Shown here: positions 7,789 through 18,559 of the stretch, in pieces
Layout of the letters: each line of letters starts with the position of its first letter
How positions within the stretch are numbered: the stretch's first letter is position 1
Assembly: GCA_003427395.1 (NCBI GenBank)
Contig: BFEA01000942.1
Location: forward strand, 259,911 to 287,775
Direction of reading: 5' to 3'
Length of the DNA: 27,865 bases
From: Chara braunii
Taxonomy: Eukaryota > Streptophyta > Charophyceae > Charales > Characeae
The notes under the pieces: model-generated
The model's database searches: none
Told to the model about the DNA's origin: nothing
What the model saw: only the letters and a program-made list of their open reading frames with translations
Program-made: the position numbers and the translations under genes

Positions 7789-8599
7789 TTGTTGCCTCGT
7801 TTGTAGTTAGTTTTTAGTTTGTTTTTTTTTTCCTTTATTCGCTGGCATATCCAACGATCACCTCCCGTTCGTGGCACGTCCACTAACTGTTGACATACAG
7901 ACCCGAGTTCGATCCCAACTGGGATTGAAGCAGTAATTTGGGTCATTTCTCGATTTAAGCGTGTCATCCTTGTGCAGCGCCCATGCAGATCTGTGCGGCC
8001 TCTCTCGGTCGTGTGATCTCTGCGATTGCACAGTCGAGATGGACTGTGCCATTTGCAAGTGAGGGCAACTCCAAAAGAAGCTAGCCTAGTATTAGTGCAG
8101 CAAGTGCTCGATCCCGATCTCTGTCGGGCGAAAGTCATGCACTGTAACCTATGGGGCTAGCTCCTATCATGGAAGCTATAGCTGCAACCTTTCTATTTGA
8201 AGCACTTCGGCCCAGTAGTCCATCAGTTTCAGTCCTAGGCAGGTTTAGTCCTGCCTCACCCTTTTAAAGTCGGGGCCCCGCCACCTAATCGGTTGAAGCT
8301 TAACTGGTAGGCCGGGTAAGCCACACCCTTAACCGCGAATCCGGCATTTGACCTCGGCGCGGAGTTAAACCTCTCAACAAAATAAAATAGGCGACCCATT
8401 TCTCCTGTGTCGGGTTCCTATACCCAGCGTCCATTGTTTTTAGCCTTGTTAGGCTTGGAATCGCAGCCGAGCGCCATTATTTTAGGTAGAATAAGATTAA
8501 CTCTGGCATTCCCACGTCCACACGCCTCTACGTCCTCAACAAAAACAAGGCATTGCCGGTTACTGCCATTATTCTCGGATGCCACAAGCGTCCAGACTA
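7789..8599. other. No gene recognised; possible 5' region of the minus-strand gene
   Basis: Directly upstream (minus sense) of the candidate start at 7788 is A-rich sequence. At about 7908-7920 the plus strand has GAGTTCGATCCC, which resembles a Pol III B box, but flanking bases do not pair as a T-arm and no good A box precedes it. The rest (8100-8599) is mixed sequence without a motif I can name. Confidence 0.45.
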
Positions 8600-8722
8600 A
8601 AACTCAAAAACTTTGTCTTTCGGTCATAAGTCAGGTTTGAATAAACTTTTGGCAAACGTCAGTATCATCAAGTTCATCAATCTAACGAAAAAGTCGGACA
8701 GTGTCGAACGTTTAAAATCCCT

Positions 8723-8750
8723 GGCAAATACCCTGACAAGGGTATTTGCC
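8723..8750. repeat. Perfect 11-bp hairpin
   Basis: GGCAAATACCC (8723-8733), loop TGACAA, GGGTATTTGCC (8740-8750). It lies in or next to the 5' part of LINE-D. No regulatory role can be assigned. Confidence 0.85.
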
Positions 8751-8799
8751 CCAACAACGCAATGTACACCACCATCTTCTCCTTCAGGAGCAAACTAGA

Positions 8800-9620
8800 C
8801 CAAGGCGGCTTCTACAAACTGACTACGTTTTGACTTATCTCTGAAAAATTCCAGCGTTATCTCAAAGAAGTTTGGAACTACTGACAATCATAGCGGGACA
8901 CTATCCAAGACGACATGCTTTGGTTCAGTAACGGGCTGACCTTTGTGGCCCCGAAATGCGATCAATATTTAAAATTATTGGCAATTAAGCGCCATTTAGA
9001 AAAAATGAACCTTCAACATCTTCGGCACCAACTATAACAACAAGAGGATTAACCAATTCAAGTGACACATATGGAGAAGCTCGCAAACCAAATTCGGAGA
9101 ACTAGTTGTTATCGTATATGAAACACTGATGGCACGGCGCTTGCATTAGGCGGGAATCGTTAGCAGAAACTCGAGGGCCCAATGAACACCTGGTTCTTTT
9201 TCATGGCAAGGGTCTGGGCTGGAAGATCCATCGTTGAGGCATTGGCAAACCCAAAACTGGACCAAGCCTCGCTAGTGACCACCACACCTTAATGTGTCTG
9301 AATCGTCCGTGACTTCTTTCAGTAGTTATTCGCATCCAAATGTGGCCATCACCGCTATAACCGACAACTATAGGAGATCGATGAGTTTTTGGCTCCCATG
9401 AAGAAATGGCTCACTGACCAGCAAAAAGAAATGTTAGAGAAACCTTTCTCTAAGAAGGAGGTGTGGTATGCCATATTCCTCATGGAAGAAGAAAGGACCT
9501 TAGCAATCAACGGCCTCCTCAATGAGTTGTGGGATTCATGATGGGGTTGCATCTCGCAAGACGTTATAGACTATTACCACGCGGTTTGGATTCCAGAGCA
9601 AATGGGATAATTCATTGGAT
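8800..9620 (+). pseudogene. LINE-D linker between endonuclease and RT
   Basis: Islands in shifting frames parallel LINE-G. MLWFSNGLTFVAPKCDQYLK (about 8915-8975) matches the WFNDGIAQLRERVK region of LINE-G. KWLTDQQKEMLEKPFSKKEV (about 9405-9465) matches IQKEQLEEPLTTDELLEAL there. Many stops and indels separate them. No endonuclease active-site motif can be read upstream. Confidence 0.6.
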
Positions 9621-9624
9621 AGGG

Positions 9625-10284
9625 GAGGTTGACGCTCTTCTATAGAAAAGGAAACAAAACAACACCTGTAACTATTGTCCGATCACTCTACTTACAGTCA
9701 TCTACAAAATGGTGGCTACAGTGTTACCGAACAATATGAGTTAAGTGATGGTAGATATTATACATCCCTACCAAACCGGCTTTATCAAAGAAAGGAAAAT
9801 CAAGGATAATATCCTCCTCATCAACGAAACGGTCAAGCTAACTCGACGAGAAAGTGTACATCATATAGACTGGGTCTCCTTTGAAAGATGCCTAGAAAGA
9901 CTCAACCTCGGTCCCTGTTTTCGACGTTGGATAGCAATTCTCCATAAGCATGTCACCACTAGGGTGATGGTCAACGACAGTTTAGCCCCAACCATCTCCC
10001 TCCAACACTCATGTGAGACAAGGTGACCCCATTGCCCATTTTCGTTTATTGTAATAATGGAGGCACTGACGGCCAATCTCAGAGCACACAAAAATATTTA
10101 AAAATATGGATTTCCTCCATTCCGGCGAAAGCAATACCAATATGCTTGTCGTTTGTTGATGACCTCACGCTAATAGTGAACGCCTCCCACGAAAACTTAT
10201 TGAAGGTCCAGAAGTTGATGGAACGTTTTTTCACTCTATCAGATGTGCGAGTAAATTGTGCAAACAAAACTCTAGGCAAGTAGA
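9625..10284 (+). pseudogene. LINE-D reverse transcriptase with motif A lost
   Basis: Fingers: LTLFYRKGN (about 9630), NYCPITLLTVIYKMV (about 9670-9715). Palm: YQTGFIKERKIKDNILLINE (about 9770-9830). The segment that should carry FIDFEKAYD is missing: the text runs from KLTRRE straight to HHIDWVSFERCL, so the motif A catalytic Asp is deleted. Motif B is damaged by a frameshift near 10010-10025. Motif C survives as SFVDDL (about 10150-10168). It ends in a TAG at 10282-10284. Confidence 0.8.
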
Positions 10285-10421
10285 CACAACATCAAGGGGT
10301 TAGGCCTTCGAAAGCCCCACGAGTCAAGTGTCTCCAACAAACGTGCCAATCGGGGAACTGAGGGTCTCCATGACAGCGGAAGGGAGACCACTAGCTAATA
10401 ATGACTGGATAGTCAAACCAG

Positions 10422-10672
10422 CCCTGGAAAAACTGCCCCAATTGAAAGATAACCACTCCTCCTTATGTGGTCGTTTCTTGATCGTCAATAATGTTATTCT
10501 CGCCTCTTTGTGGCATAAATCTACAATATGGAAGCTCACTAGAAATTGGCCATGGAAAAAAATGGCCCAATGGAAAGATAACCACACCTCCTTAGTGGGT
10601 CGTTCCTTGATCATCAAGAATGTTATTCTCGCCTCTTTGTGGTATAAATATACAATATGGGCACTCACTAGC
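10422..10672 (+). repeat. In-frame tandem duplication inside the LINE-D thumb
   Basis: Units about 10422-10543 and 10550-10672 are offset by 129 bp (43 codons) over most of their length. Both read KDNH(S/T)SL.GR.LI..NVILASLW.K.TIW.LT. Substitutions between them show the duplication is not recent. The reading frame stays open across both (10328-10870). Confidence 0.9.
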
Positions 10673-10674
10673 AC

Positions 10675-11780
10675 ACGTGGTGGGCTGGTTGAGTCGTGCG
10701 TCAGTGAGTCTCTTCCGCCCTGCTATCCTGATCAACAACTCATTGCTCTCATCATGTCGTATGTAGTCGTGATACATATGTCTGCCCTGGTCCTGTGCAG
10801 ATCCCTCTCGAGGGTCATAACCAACTTCCTATGGTCAGGGGATCCCGTGACAATAAAGCGGGTCACCTAGATAAAGTTGGTGCAACCAAAGATGGAGGGT
10901 GGTCAGGGAATCCTAGATCCATGGTCGCAAGCGTAGGCATTGCGCACGAGAATGATCTTGTGGCTAGCGATGAACAATAAAGAGGCAAAGTGTCACAGAC
11001 TTACTACAAGATTACTGACAAAGGTTTTATGAATAGCGTCTTTCTAGCAGTTGTGGAAACACTAGTGGCGGACTAGTTGGGTCGTGCATCACCGGGTCCT
11101 TTCGATCGTGCTATCCTTATCAACAACTTCTTGCTCTCGATCATGTGGTACGGAATGACGATACATGTCTACCACGGTGGCTACAACCATAAAGCAGATA
11201 AAATTAGTGGAACCAAAAATGAAGGGTGGACTAGGAATCTTTGATTTAGTGGAACCAAAAATGAAGGGTGGACTAGGGATCTCGTGACAGTAAAGCGGGT
11301 CAGCTAGATAAAGTTGGTGCAACCAAAGATGGAGGGTGGTCAGGGAATCCTGGATCCACGGCCACAAGCGTACGCATTGCGTGCAAGAATGATCTTGTGG
11401 CTAGCGATGAGCGATAAAGAGGTGAAGTGCCATAGACTTGCTACAAGATTACTAACAAAGGTTTTACGAATAGAGTCTTTCTAGCAGCCGTGGTAGCACT
11501 AGTGGCGGGTTGGTTGGGTCGTGCATCAGCAGGTCTTTTCGATCGTGCTATCCTTATCAACAACTTCTTGCTCTCGATCATGTGGTACGGAATGGTGATA
11601 CATATGTCTACCATGGTGGCAACAACCATAAAGCAAATAAAATTAGTGGAACCAAAAATGAAGGGTAGATTAGGGATCTTTGATTCACGGCCACGGGCGT
11701 ATGCATTGCAGAGATGAATGACCTTGTGGTTACTGATGGATGATGAAGAGGCAGAGTAGTGTAGAGTTGCCACAGGATTA
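10675..11780 (+). repeat. Triplicated thumb segment of LINE-D, periods 388 and 437 bp
   Basis: Three diverged copies start at about 10675, 11063 and 11500. Shared blocks include GGGTCGTGCATCA, CTATCCTTATCAACAACTTC, TTGCTCTC.ATCATGT, AAATTAGTGGAACCAAAAAT, TAGATAAAGTTGGTGCAACC and GAATGATCTTGTGGCTAGCG. Copy 2 is longer because AGTGGAACCAAAAATGAAGG and its neighbourhood are themselves duplicated (about 11200 and 11246). The translated text is RT thumb (LINN.LL..MWY...IHMS). Each copy is frameshifted. Confidence 0.88.
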
Positions 11781-12190
11781 CTTGTGGAGGCCTTACAAAT
11801 ACAACCTGACTATGTGTTTAAGGTTCTAATGATGTCACCCGATTGCTAAGAAACCTGAAACAAGGATTTTTATGAAGTTCGTTGTTAAGGGTACTTGGGG
11901 CGTCTAGAAGATTGTGGATGGCCAAGGGAGTGTCTCGAGTGGGTCACCTTTGGAACAGACAGGTGGTGGAGTGGGAAGATGAGGAGATCATAGTGTCGTA
12001 CTTTCCCATCGGTTTGCAAGAACACAGAGGTTGAATTCAATAAAAAAAAAGCAACCTCGTTAGGTGGGGTGAGGCAGGTGAGAGAGGATAATAAAGTGGA
12101 AAGAGAATGGGTGGTAAGGCGGGGGTTCCTGGAACCAATGATGGTGTATGAGATAAAAGCAAAATACCGCCAGAGGGGGGTATGATGCGC
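11780..12190 (+). pseudogene. LINE-D linker remnant
   Basis: The best island is VSRVGHLWNRQVVEWEDEEI (about 11932-11990), the counterpart of WVRQGIYTVAHLWN in LINE-C and GIYMVGDLWDS in LINE-G. The rest is broken by stops and an A-run near 12042. It ends where the GTACG/A-tract insertion starts. Confidence 0.55.
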
Positions 12191-12199
12191 AGTCATGAC

Positions 12200-12545
12200 A
12201 TGCAATGGACCTACGTTGCATAACGTACACGTACGGGATCTTTTCGTATGAAACGTACAGGTAATATCTGTACGGGAACCTGTACGTCTTGTTCGTTCCT
12301 GTACGGAAAAAAAAAAAAAAAAAAAAAAAAAAGGTCATCAAAAAAATCCGAAAAACAACTATGTGATGCAAAAGCACAAAACAAGCAACATTTGGCTGAG
12401 CATCATCTTCAGACTCTAATGGCAATTGGAGAAAAAGAATAAAAACAATACGGGATTAAAAAAAAAAAAAAAAATTGTACGGGCCCCCTAGTGTATGAGT
12501 AGCGTACGAGTACAAAAGTACGAATCCATACTCGTACGAGGATGT
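12200..12545 (+). mobile_element. A-tract element with GTACG-rich ends (unclassified repeat)
   Basis: The left part is rich in CGTACGGG, CCTGTACG and CGTACACGTACG words. Then come CGG, about 26 A (12307-12332), and a block with AAAAAATCCGAAAAACAAC, CAACATTTGGCTGAGCATC and GGAGAAAAAGAATAAAAAC. A second A-run (about 12458-12474) and another GTACG-rich part (12476-12545) close it. The central block aligns with 20918-21030. No protein is encoded. The boundaries are inferred from the flanking LINE homology. Confidence 0.55.
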
Positions 12546-12579
12546 ATACAAGTGGCAACGCAGGGCCAAACGACATTGG

Positions 12580-13265
12580 ATAAGACCATCACACTTATGG
12601 TAGGGGGGCATTGTGCATTTACATCATCAATGAAGTCCACTCGGTAGCAGTGTTACGAGACAAAGGCCAGAAAAGGCTAACGTTTGTTCGACTGTTTCAA
12701 CTCAGCAGATTAGCCTACGAATTGGACTTTGATCATCAGAATTCAGCCTTTTTTTTGTAATGAATCCCGAATCACCCGCACACTTTGCATCATGTCACTA
12801 CTAAAAAATTGTATGTGACCCACCTACAAAAGTGCGACATGGCCAGGGAACTGTAAGGGAGATGGGTGAAGCAAAAATCGGCGTTGAACGAGGGGTTTGT
12901 GACTTGGAACCAAGAGAGTTGGCAGGGTTTTTGGGTTCGGGTCTACAGACTGACGGACCAACGGCAAGCTGGTCTCCTCTGGTTGATTATTTTCCAAGAG
13001 GTCCTCATGTTGCAGTGGTTAGCAACCAAAAACCATTATGAGGAATCCTATATTGTATAGCGTTGCCAAGAGGAGGTGCTTCCTCACTTGTTCGTGGAAT
13101 GCTCATATGTAGCGGACTTCTGGAAGAAATGAGAACTGTGAGCTTGCAAATGTGGTTTGTCGTTCTATTGTTGGAGCCTATTGACCCTGCATGGTGTAAC
13201 GTTACTCAGGTCACACCATGCTTGACTCACCCTTTCATGGTGATGCCGAGCTGCACATGACATTC
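12580..13265 (+). pseudogene. LINE-D C-terminal remnant with zinc-domain trace
   Basis: VLMLQWLATKNHY (about 13000-13040) is the counterpart of the LQWQITHRC motif. It is followed by RCQEEVLPHLFVECSYVADF (about 13060-13120), a decayed zf-RVT pattern keeping one Cys, a His and a second Cys with the aromatic after it. An in-frame TAG sits at 13058. Upstream (12580-12830) only weak islands remain. Downstream homology fades by about 13265. Confidence 0.6.
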
Positions 13266-13374
13266 CCTAAGGCTTCCCTATTGGTTAGTCATCGGTTGTC
13301 AAAGAGGGGTTGGCGGTACACCTCCTCTCACCAATTTGGTTGCGGCTGGTCCCCGGGCACACGTGGTTATGACA

Positions 13375-14310
13375 CTTCAATTTACTGAAACTAATTCTGA
13401 AGTGAAGATGTTTCCACAGTTTTCTGAAATCGAGTTTCAACGATTTAAAAAAATGTTGAAAATGTTGAACGCCCCCACTTTGGATAAGATTGAATAAATT
13501 TTGCAAATGTTCAATATTCGCCCTCCATGTCTGAGTGCATATAAACTTTGAGCATTCTGGAGACTTCGAAGTGCTCAATCCACTAAAAATCCTAAAGTAC
13601 ACACCCTCTATCCAAGTGTGCAGGAATGTTGAACATTCTGAAAATTTTGAAGTGATGAAGATGCTGAAAATTATGAACCCCTGTTTTGTTTCTTTATGAG
13701 GGGGTGTAGTTCATAATTTTGGATGGATTTATTACTTTTAAACCTTCGGAATGTTTCGCATTCACCCCCCTTGTCCAGATGTGTACGTCACTGTACGAAT
13801 ATTGAACATTTTGAAGACTTTGACGTGGTGAATCCACTGAAAATGTTGAAGTATACCCCTCATGTCCGAATGTGTAGGAACAATGATGGTTTTGAAAATT
13901 TTGCAATTGTGACGACGCTGAAAATTTTGAACCTTCCTTCCCCTTCCCGCCTCTCCCTATTCTGTTTCTTTAAGGAGGGGTCAAGATTTTCAATGGATTC
14001 ACCACTTCAAAATCTTCTGAATGTTCAATGTTCATCCCCCCTTTCACGACTTGTAAAAATACTCAAGATTTTGAACATTATGAAGTATAGAATCCAATGA
14101 AAACGTTGAGCCAACCCCACCTCTCTAGGTTTCTAAAAACGTTGAATGTTATGAACATTCTGAAGTGGTGAATCCACTGAAAATGTTGAACCGACCTCGC
14201 CTCTCTAGGCTTGTACCCCTATGTCTGAGTCTTCAAAATGTTGAAGTACATCCCTCTTTGTCTGAGTGTCTATGTCTGAGTGTGCATGACCGTTGAATGC
14301 ACTATATGTA
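13375..14310. repeat. Degenerate satellite of about 80-100-bp units in both orientations
   Basis: Core unit: GAACATTCTGAAGACTTTGA, AGTGGTGAATCCACTGAAAA, TGTTGAAGTAYACCCC, TGTCCGAGTGTG. Forward units lie at about 13545-13620, 13620-13690, 13795-13870, 13873-13945, 14055-14130 and 14131-14210, with fragments to 14300. Reverse-orientation units lie at about 13707-13775 and 13975-14045, and probably 13380-13545. The unit is rich in TTGAA/TTCAA, and GAATCCACTGAAAA recurs most faithfully. There is no coding content. Confidence 0.85.
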
Positions 14311-15264
14311 AACACTAAATTTTAAAGGACCCGTTAACCTTTTCTCTTCGCGGGGGAGGACTTTTCACCAACTTTGTAAAAGTGAGGGCTAGAACTGGTA
14401 CAAACTCATCATCAGGCTTGTTTCTTCTGTCAGACTACTTCCAGGGGATAAACCAGTAACGGTTTTTCAACCATGTTAGGAGGTGTACGCAAGGGAGGGG
14501 ATGCCGGTCGCCAAACATGCTAGGTGCTCCAGGGCGAGGACTTTCCAAGGATTGTGTAAGGCAAGGATCAACTTCTTGATTCATTGGAGGCATAAGGTTT
14601 GGGCTTGAACCAAGGGGTCTATTATCCATTGACCTCCTTCAATTTTTGGTTTAACGATCGAGACTCACACGACTCAACTAATGATATTGGTAATCTCGCC
14701 ATCTCCCTTCCACAAGAAGGCAACAACCTTTGTTTTGAGCGTTTGTGATGCTACCTGGCTTAGAGACCACGATAGGGACTTATACCTCAATGCGGCAAAC
14801 ACTATGTTATTAATCACTAAAGCTCTGCGAAAGAGGGAAGTGAACTTGTTTTGTTTGTCAGCCAGTTTGGCTAAAGTCGGTCGACTAACTCATTCATCGT
14901 TTGTTGGAGGACAACCCGCCGCCATCATGGAGACTCCTTGAGTTCTAAGTGGTGTCTTTCGAGGTAACCTGTAGATGCGGGGGCTCCCCATAAACCGACC
15001 CCTTTGGTAATGAATATGCCACCCTTATGTCATATTCCTCCAATTGATTGTTATGCCTGAAGAGAACTTGGAATAACCTCTCCATTCGTCGTTGGATCGC
15101 AGTAACCTTTACCATAATCGTGCTTGCATCACCCTTGATGTTGGAAACGTGAAAACTCTTCCCTTGATTTTCCACAAAGACTTTAAACCTAAAACCGAAG
15201 AGTTTTTTCGGAAATAGAGACGTCCTAAACGATGGTCCTTGGCCAACCAGACTCGAACTTACCC
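14311..15264. other. No gene recognised
   Basis: Mixed sequence with two open frames of uncertain meaning. A plus-strand frame at 14681-14941 (86 codons) has no recognisable motif. A minus-strand frame from about 15240 down to 14945 contains KLFGFRFKVFVENQGKSFHV and RRMERLFQVLFRHNNQLEEY and looks more protein-like, but I cannot assign it. It could be a host exon or retroelement ORF1 debris. The longer version of this minus frame, reaching 15430, runs through a LINE 3' UTR and is not a real gene. Confidence 0.35.
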
Positions 15265-15279
15265 GAGGACCTTGTATAG

Positions 15280-15400
15280 TTTTTTTTTTTTTTTGGGGGG
15301 GGGGGGGGGAAGGGGGAGGGGAACAAAAAGTCCAATCTATTTGTGGGGAGCAGCACTTGATGGGATCCGGACCCATCATCCCATATGAAATTACAAGCAC
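15280..15400 (-). mobile_element. LINE-E: minus-strand LINE 3' UTR fragment with tail
   Basis: The reverse complement of about 15328-15400 aligns with the LINE-A/B 3' UTR: TCATATGGGATGATGGGTCC, then TGCTGCTCCCCAC, AATAGATTGGA. In minus sense it is followed by a C-run (15309-15295) and an A-run (15294-15280), the expected poly-A position. No ORF2 homology is evident on its 5' side (15400 upward), so it is a strongly 5'-truncated copy. The T/G homopolymer lengths are doubtful. Confidence 0.75.
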
Positions 15401-15584
15401 TGAAATATCGGGACCAATACCCAACTTCACCTTAGAAAATCTAAGAACAAACCAAGAAATTTTAGAAAACCTGAGTAAACATCAGCCTATTAAAATTGGT
15501 TACTCATGAGAAAACCTCTTTTTCCGAACAAGCTGCGAAAATTAAGAAACCATCCTCCCACTTTCGTACAACCCCCCTACTCTT

Positions 15585-15892
15585 CGTTATCTTCCAACGA
15601 GCCGATTTTCTCCAGCACATAGTTCGGAAGATAAAAAGTAGGCAAGCAACCTCACTGAATCCCATAATGGTTAAAAGTACACTTCAACTCTTCATCTTCC
15701 TTCGACGAGCTGACCTTCTCCACCACGTAGTTCAAAGAAGAAGAATAGAAGCAATCCACCCAAAAGTGACCTTTGATTGTGCTCTACGAGTCGATGACAA
15801 TCAAGGGAATCATCGTCCCTCTTCCCTCCAACCCCCTACTTTTCTCCATCCCCCGACGAGCCAACCTCCTCCATACAGTTCGAGAGATGAGA
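15585..15892 (+). repeat. Three diverged copies of a 45-bp CGACGAGC motif
   Basis: Copies at about 15590-15635, 15700-15742 and 15851-15892 share CGACGAGCTGACCTTCTCCA, CCACGTAGTTCGAAGA (variants in each). Spacing is about 110 and 148 bp. They fall in a plus-strand open frame (15496-15930) whose peptide repeats RADLLHHVV-like text, but composition and lack of motif make coding doubtful. Confidence 0.65.
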
Positions 15893-17943
15893 ACATCAAC
15901 CACAACCACACAATGGACACCACCCAATAAACGCAGCACTAACCTTGCAAACCTCTTAGCTCTCTCCAACAAGATTTATAATAGTTAAGCCACCATCTAA
16001 GTTGTGTTTACGCCCTAATCCAATCCCACTAGCTAGCCCTCCTCACTAGCAGAACGCAATTTCACCAACCATAAACTATCCCCCCCAGCCCAGGTACCAC
16101 ACATCCTCAAAACACCTGGCCCACAAACAACAACAAAAGGTGGGTCCAATCTCCTAAACCCACTCGATCGAAAATTCCACAAGTCACAAAATTCGAATTC
16201 AAATTCAGAAAACTTATGTTTACGTTGCCCAAAGTAAGATTAGACACTCCAAAGAGTAAAGTAAAAAGGATTATCCTACAACTAAGAAAATCAAAATACA
16301 ATCAGAGTACAAATTACTTCAATTCTTCAATTAGGAATATAAAACAAAACTACAAATTAAGACATATGTAATTCAAAGAAACATAAGAATGATAGATTTT
16401 AAAATCCAAGAAGGATTCTTGAATCGATTATCAAACCACAGTTTGAGAATCGTCTAGTAAAAACAGATTGGTACATTTTTTAGAAAATTTTTAGGAAATC
16501 AATTCCAAACCATATTTGAGAATTTTATAACAGAATCGAAGATCATACATCTTTTAAAATCAGAATTAAAGTCTAATTCGCAAGTATCAACATCAGACTG
16601 CTAATTAGGAATTTAAGAAAAAAATATGTGTTACTTAAGATCAGATCAGGTTTTAATCAATGAAAACATACACTAAGCAGTTAACAATAATACAACTGAG
16701 ATTTAAATGAAAGTGTAGATTGATGTCTAATAGAAAGCGTACCAGGAGGAAGAGCATCCCAAACCCCGACGATTCTTAAACAACAACCCTCCCTCCTCTA
16801 AACCTCACCTCCTCCTTCGTCGGCTTTCAAGCAAACCAGCCGCCCTGTGGTCGACTACACCCTTGACCATGACAAAGATAAACGGACCGCGACACCATCA
16901 TCATCGCACTGATTCAGCACCACATTGTGAGCCCCAACAGATGAGCCTTCCAGCAGCCCCTCGCAAGAAGTCCGGAGGAGCGAAGGGATACCACAAATAT
17001 ATCCCCCCCCCCATGAAAAAATGCATGTGGCATCCTCACCTCCTCTTCCCACACCTTCCTCCTCATAGTACTCTTCCTCCCTCAACCTGTCACAAAGCAA
17101 GTTCTCCCTTCCATGCGTTAGTCTACCCCTGATGAAGAAATCTAGATAGCGCACACGAAATACAAAGTCTATGATAAGGGTTGCATTCTTGAACCACCGC
17201 TCAACCTTGAGATTCCCTTACGCATGGACTTCGATTATGATGACCACATGTCAACGTAGGTCTTCGGAACTAGAGTTCGATTATAAGGATCTTGGAGGTG
17301 AGCGACACTGATGAAATGAGCACCTCCACGGATCTTCCCTCCAACTCGCCCTCCACTTTCATGTGAGGTCCCCTACCTCGCTGAAACTGTTGCCCTCACA
17401 CCCCTTAGCATCCCTTCACTTCAATCGGGGTATACGAGGCATCCTCGACCGATAGTTGAAGAAGGCTTCATAAGAGCTACATGCAGAATAGTAGCCCCTC
17501 CCCAACCTCGCCTCGACAACCTATGACGCAGGCAGATCACAACACAAAACAGATCAGCAACACCCCAACACCAAGAAGATCCGGGGGGTATAGTCCTCCA
17601 TAACATCATCTACTGATTCCGCCAGGCGTTCCTCTTAACGATACGCTTACTGACCATCCTCCACGTAGCATCTCAAGTAAGACGACAAACAGTCATCCCA
17701 ACTGCCTTTCCAACCACCATGTGGACAGTCAGGCGCAGGCACACCAAAAACTATGTGCGCAAAGCACACCTCCCACCATCGTCAAACCCTCCCTTCATGT
17801 CGCCTTGCTACTCTCCCAATGCGCACTGCACCGACTTCCACTCTCCCGTTGCCCATTCTTGCACCGCGCCGGTACGAACGCTCCACCCAAGCAGGGCCCA
17901 ACACTCCTGGCAGCGCTGCGCCAATCTACCAGCCAAGTTGATT
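15893..17943. other. No gene recognised; AT-rich then C-rich sequence
   Basis: 16180-16740 is A/T-rich without open frames of note. 16790-17950 is C-rich. It contains a minus-strand frame at 16855-17154 (99 codons, with an acidic REEEYYEEEG stretch, crossing a C-run at about 16999-17010) and overlapping plus-strand frames at 17719-17958. None has a recognisable domain or a clear splice context. They may be exons or old retroelement gag-like debris. Confidence 0.4.
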
Positions 17944-18559
17944 GAGGACCTTGTATAGGTCAATTGTTTAATTAATTCTTTTTTTTTTCTTCTTTTTTGC
18001 CTCGAAATATCAGTGGTTTCCTTTCAGTTTTGTAGTGCTAGAACCGCTTACAAGACCAAGGTTAGCATGTAGATGACTCCTTTCCGTTGGTGGGGAGCTC
18101 CACCTGCTGGAAACGAGTCCAACGTCCCTTACAAGCTTAACAATCCATAGAAGTAGCATTATCATTGAAAGTTAATTCTTGGATCTCTACCTTCTCATCT
18201 CATAGAAGCTTAGAGCATACCAGTTGTCCTCTATCTGATAATCGGATCCACTGCTACTTATTGCACCAACTATTTTTTATCATTTTTTTGGCAGGAGGAG
18301 AAATTATAGTGTTGCTACTCAACTTTCTTCACTCTTCCATTATTAAATTCTTGAGAGTTGATTAAAAATTGGTACTTTTGGCCGAATCCAACCAAGTTGT
18401 ATTATTTTAAATCCTATCTTTTTCTAGCCATCCATAGAGTCAAAAAATTGGAGCTCTGAACTTGTTAGCTATACATATCCTATGAGACTGCTCCCTACCA
18501 CCTATAAGAATAAAGTCTTTGTTTCATATTGTTGCTGGCCTATAGGCCTTGTACCACAT

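Larger units (their letters stand above)
8600..13265 (+). mobile_element. LINE-D: old, highly decayed LINE with internal duplications and an insertion
   Basis: Plus-strand homology to LINE ORF2 is traceable in order: linker after the endonuclease (about 8800-9000), pre-RT segment (about 9370-9540), RT motifs (9640-10280), thumb (10328-11780), linker (to about 12180), then a zinc-domain remnant (13040-13130). Frameshifts and stops are frequent. A 350-bp A-tract element sits at about 12200-12545. The 5' limit near 8600 is approximate. It belongs to a subfamily diverged from LINE-A/C/G and closer in sequence to LINE-F. Confidence 0.75.

Noticed and set aside
7895-7935. tRNA or SINE with B box GAGTTCGATCCC
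   Set aside because: The five bases on each side of TTCGATC do not pair as a T-arm, and no convincing A box lies 30-40 bases upstream.
13375-14310. CRISPR array
   Set aside because: Units are imperfect, in both orientations, with no constant repeat and unique spacers; the context is eukaryotic.
15240-15275. Second tRNA-like word (minus strand AAGTTCGAGTCTGG)
   Set aside because: Flanking bases do not form a T-stem and there is no cloverleaf.
14945-15430. 161-codon minus-strand gene
   Set aside because: Its first part runs through a LINE 3' UTR and a C/A homopolymer tail, so the full frame is a composite; only the part below about 15240 could be old coding sequence.
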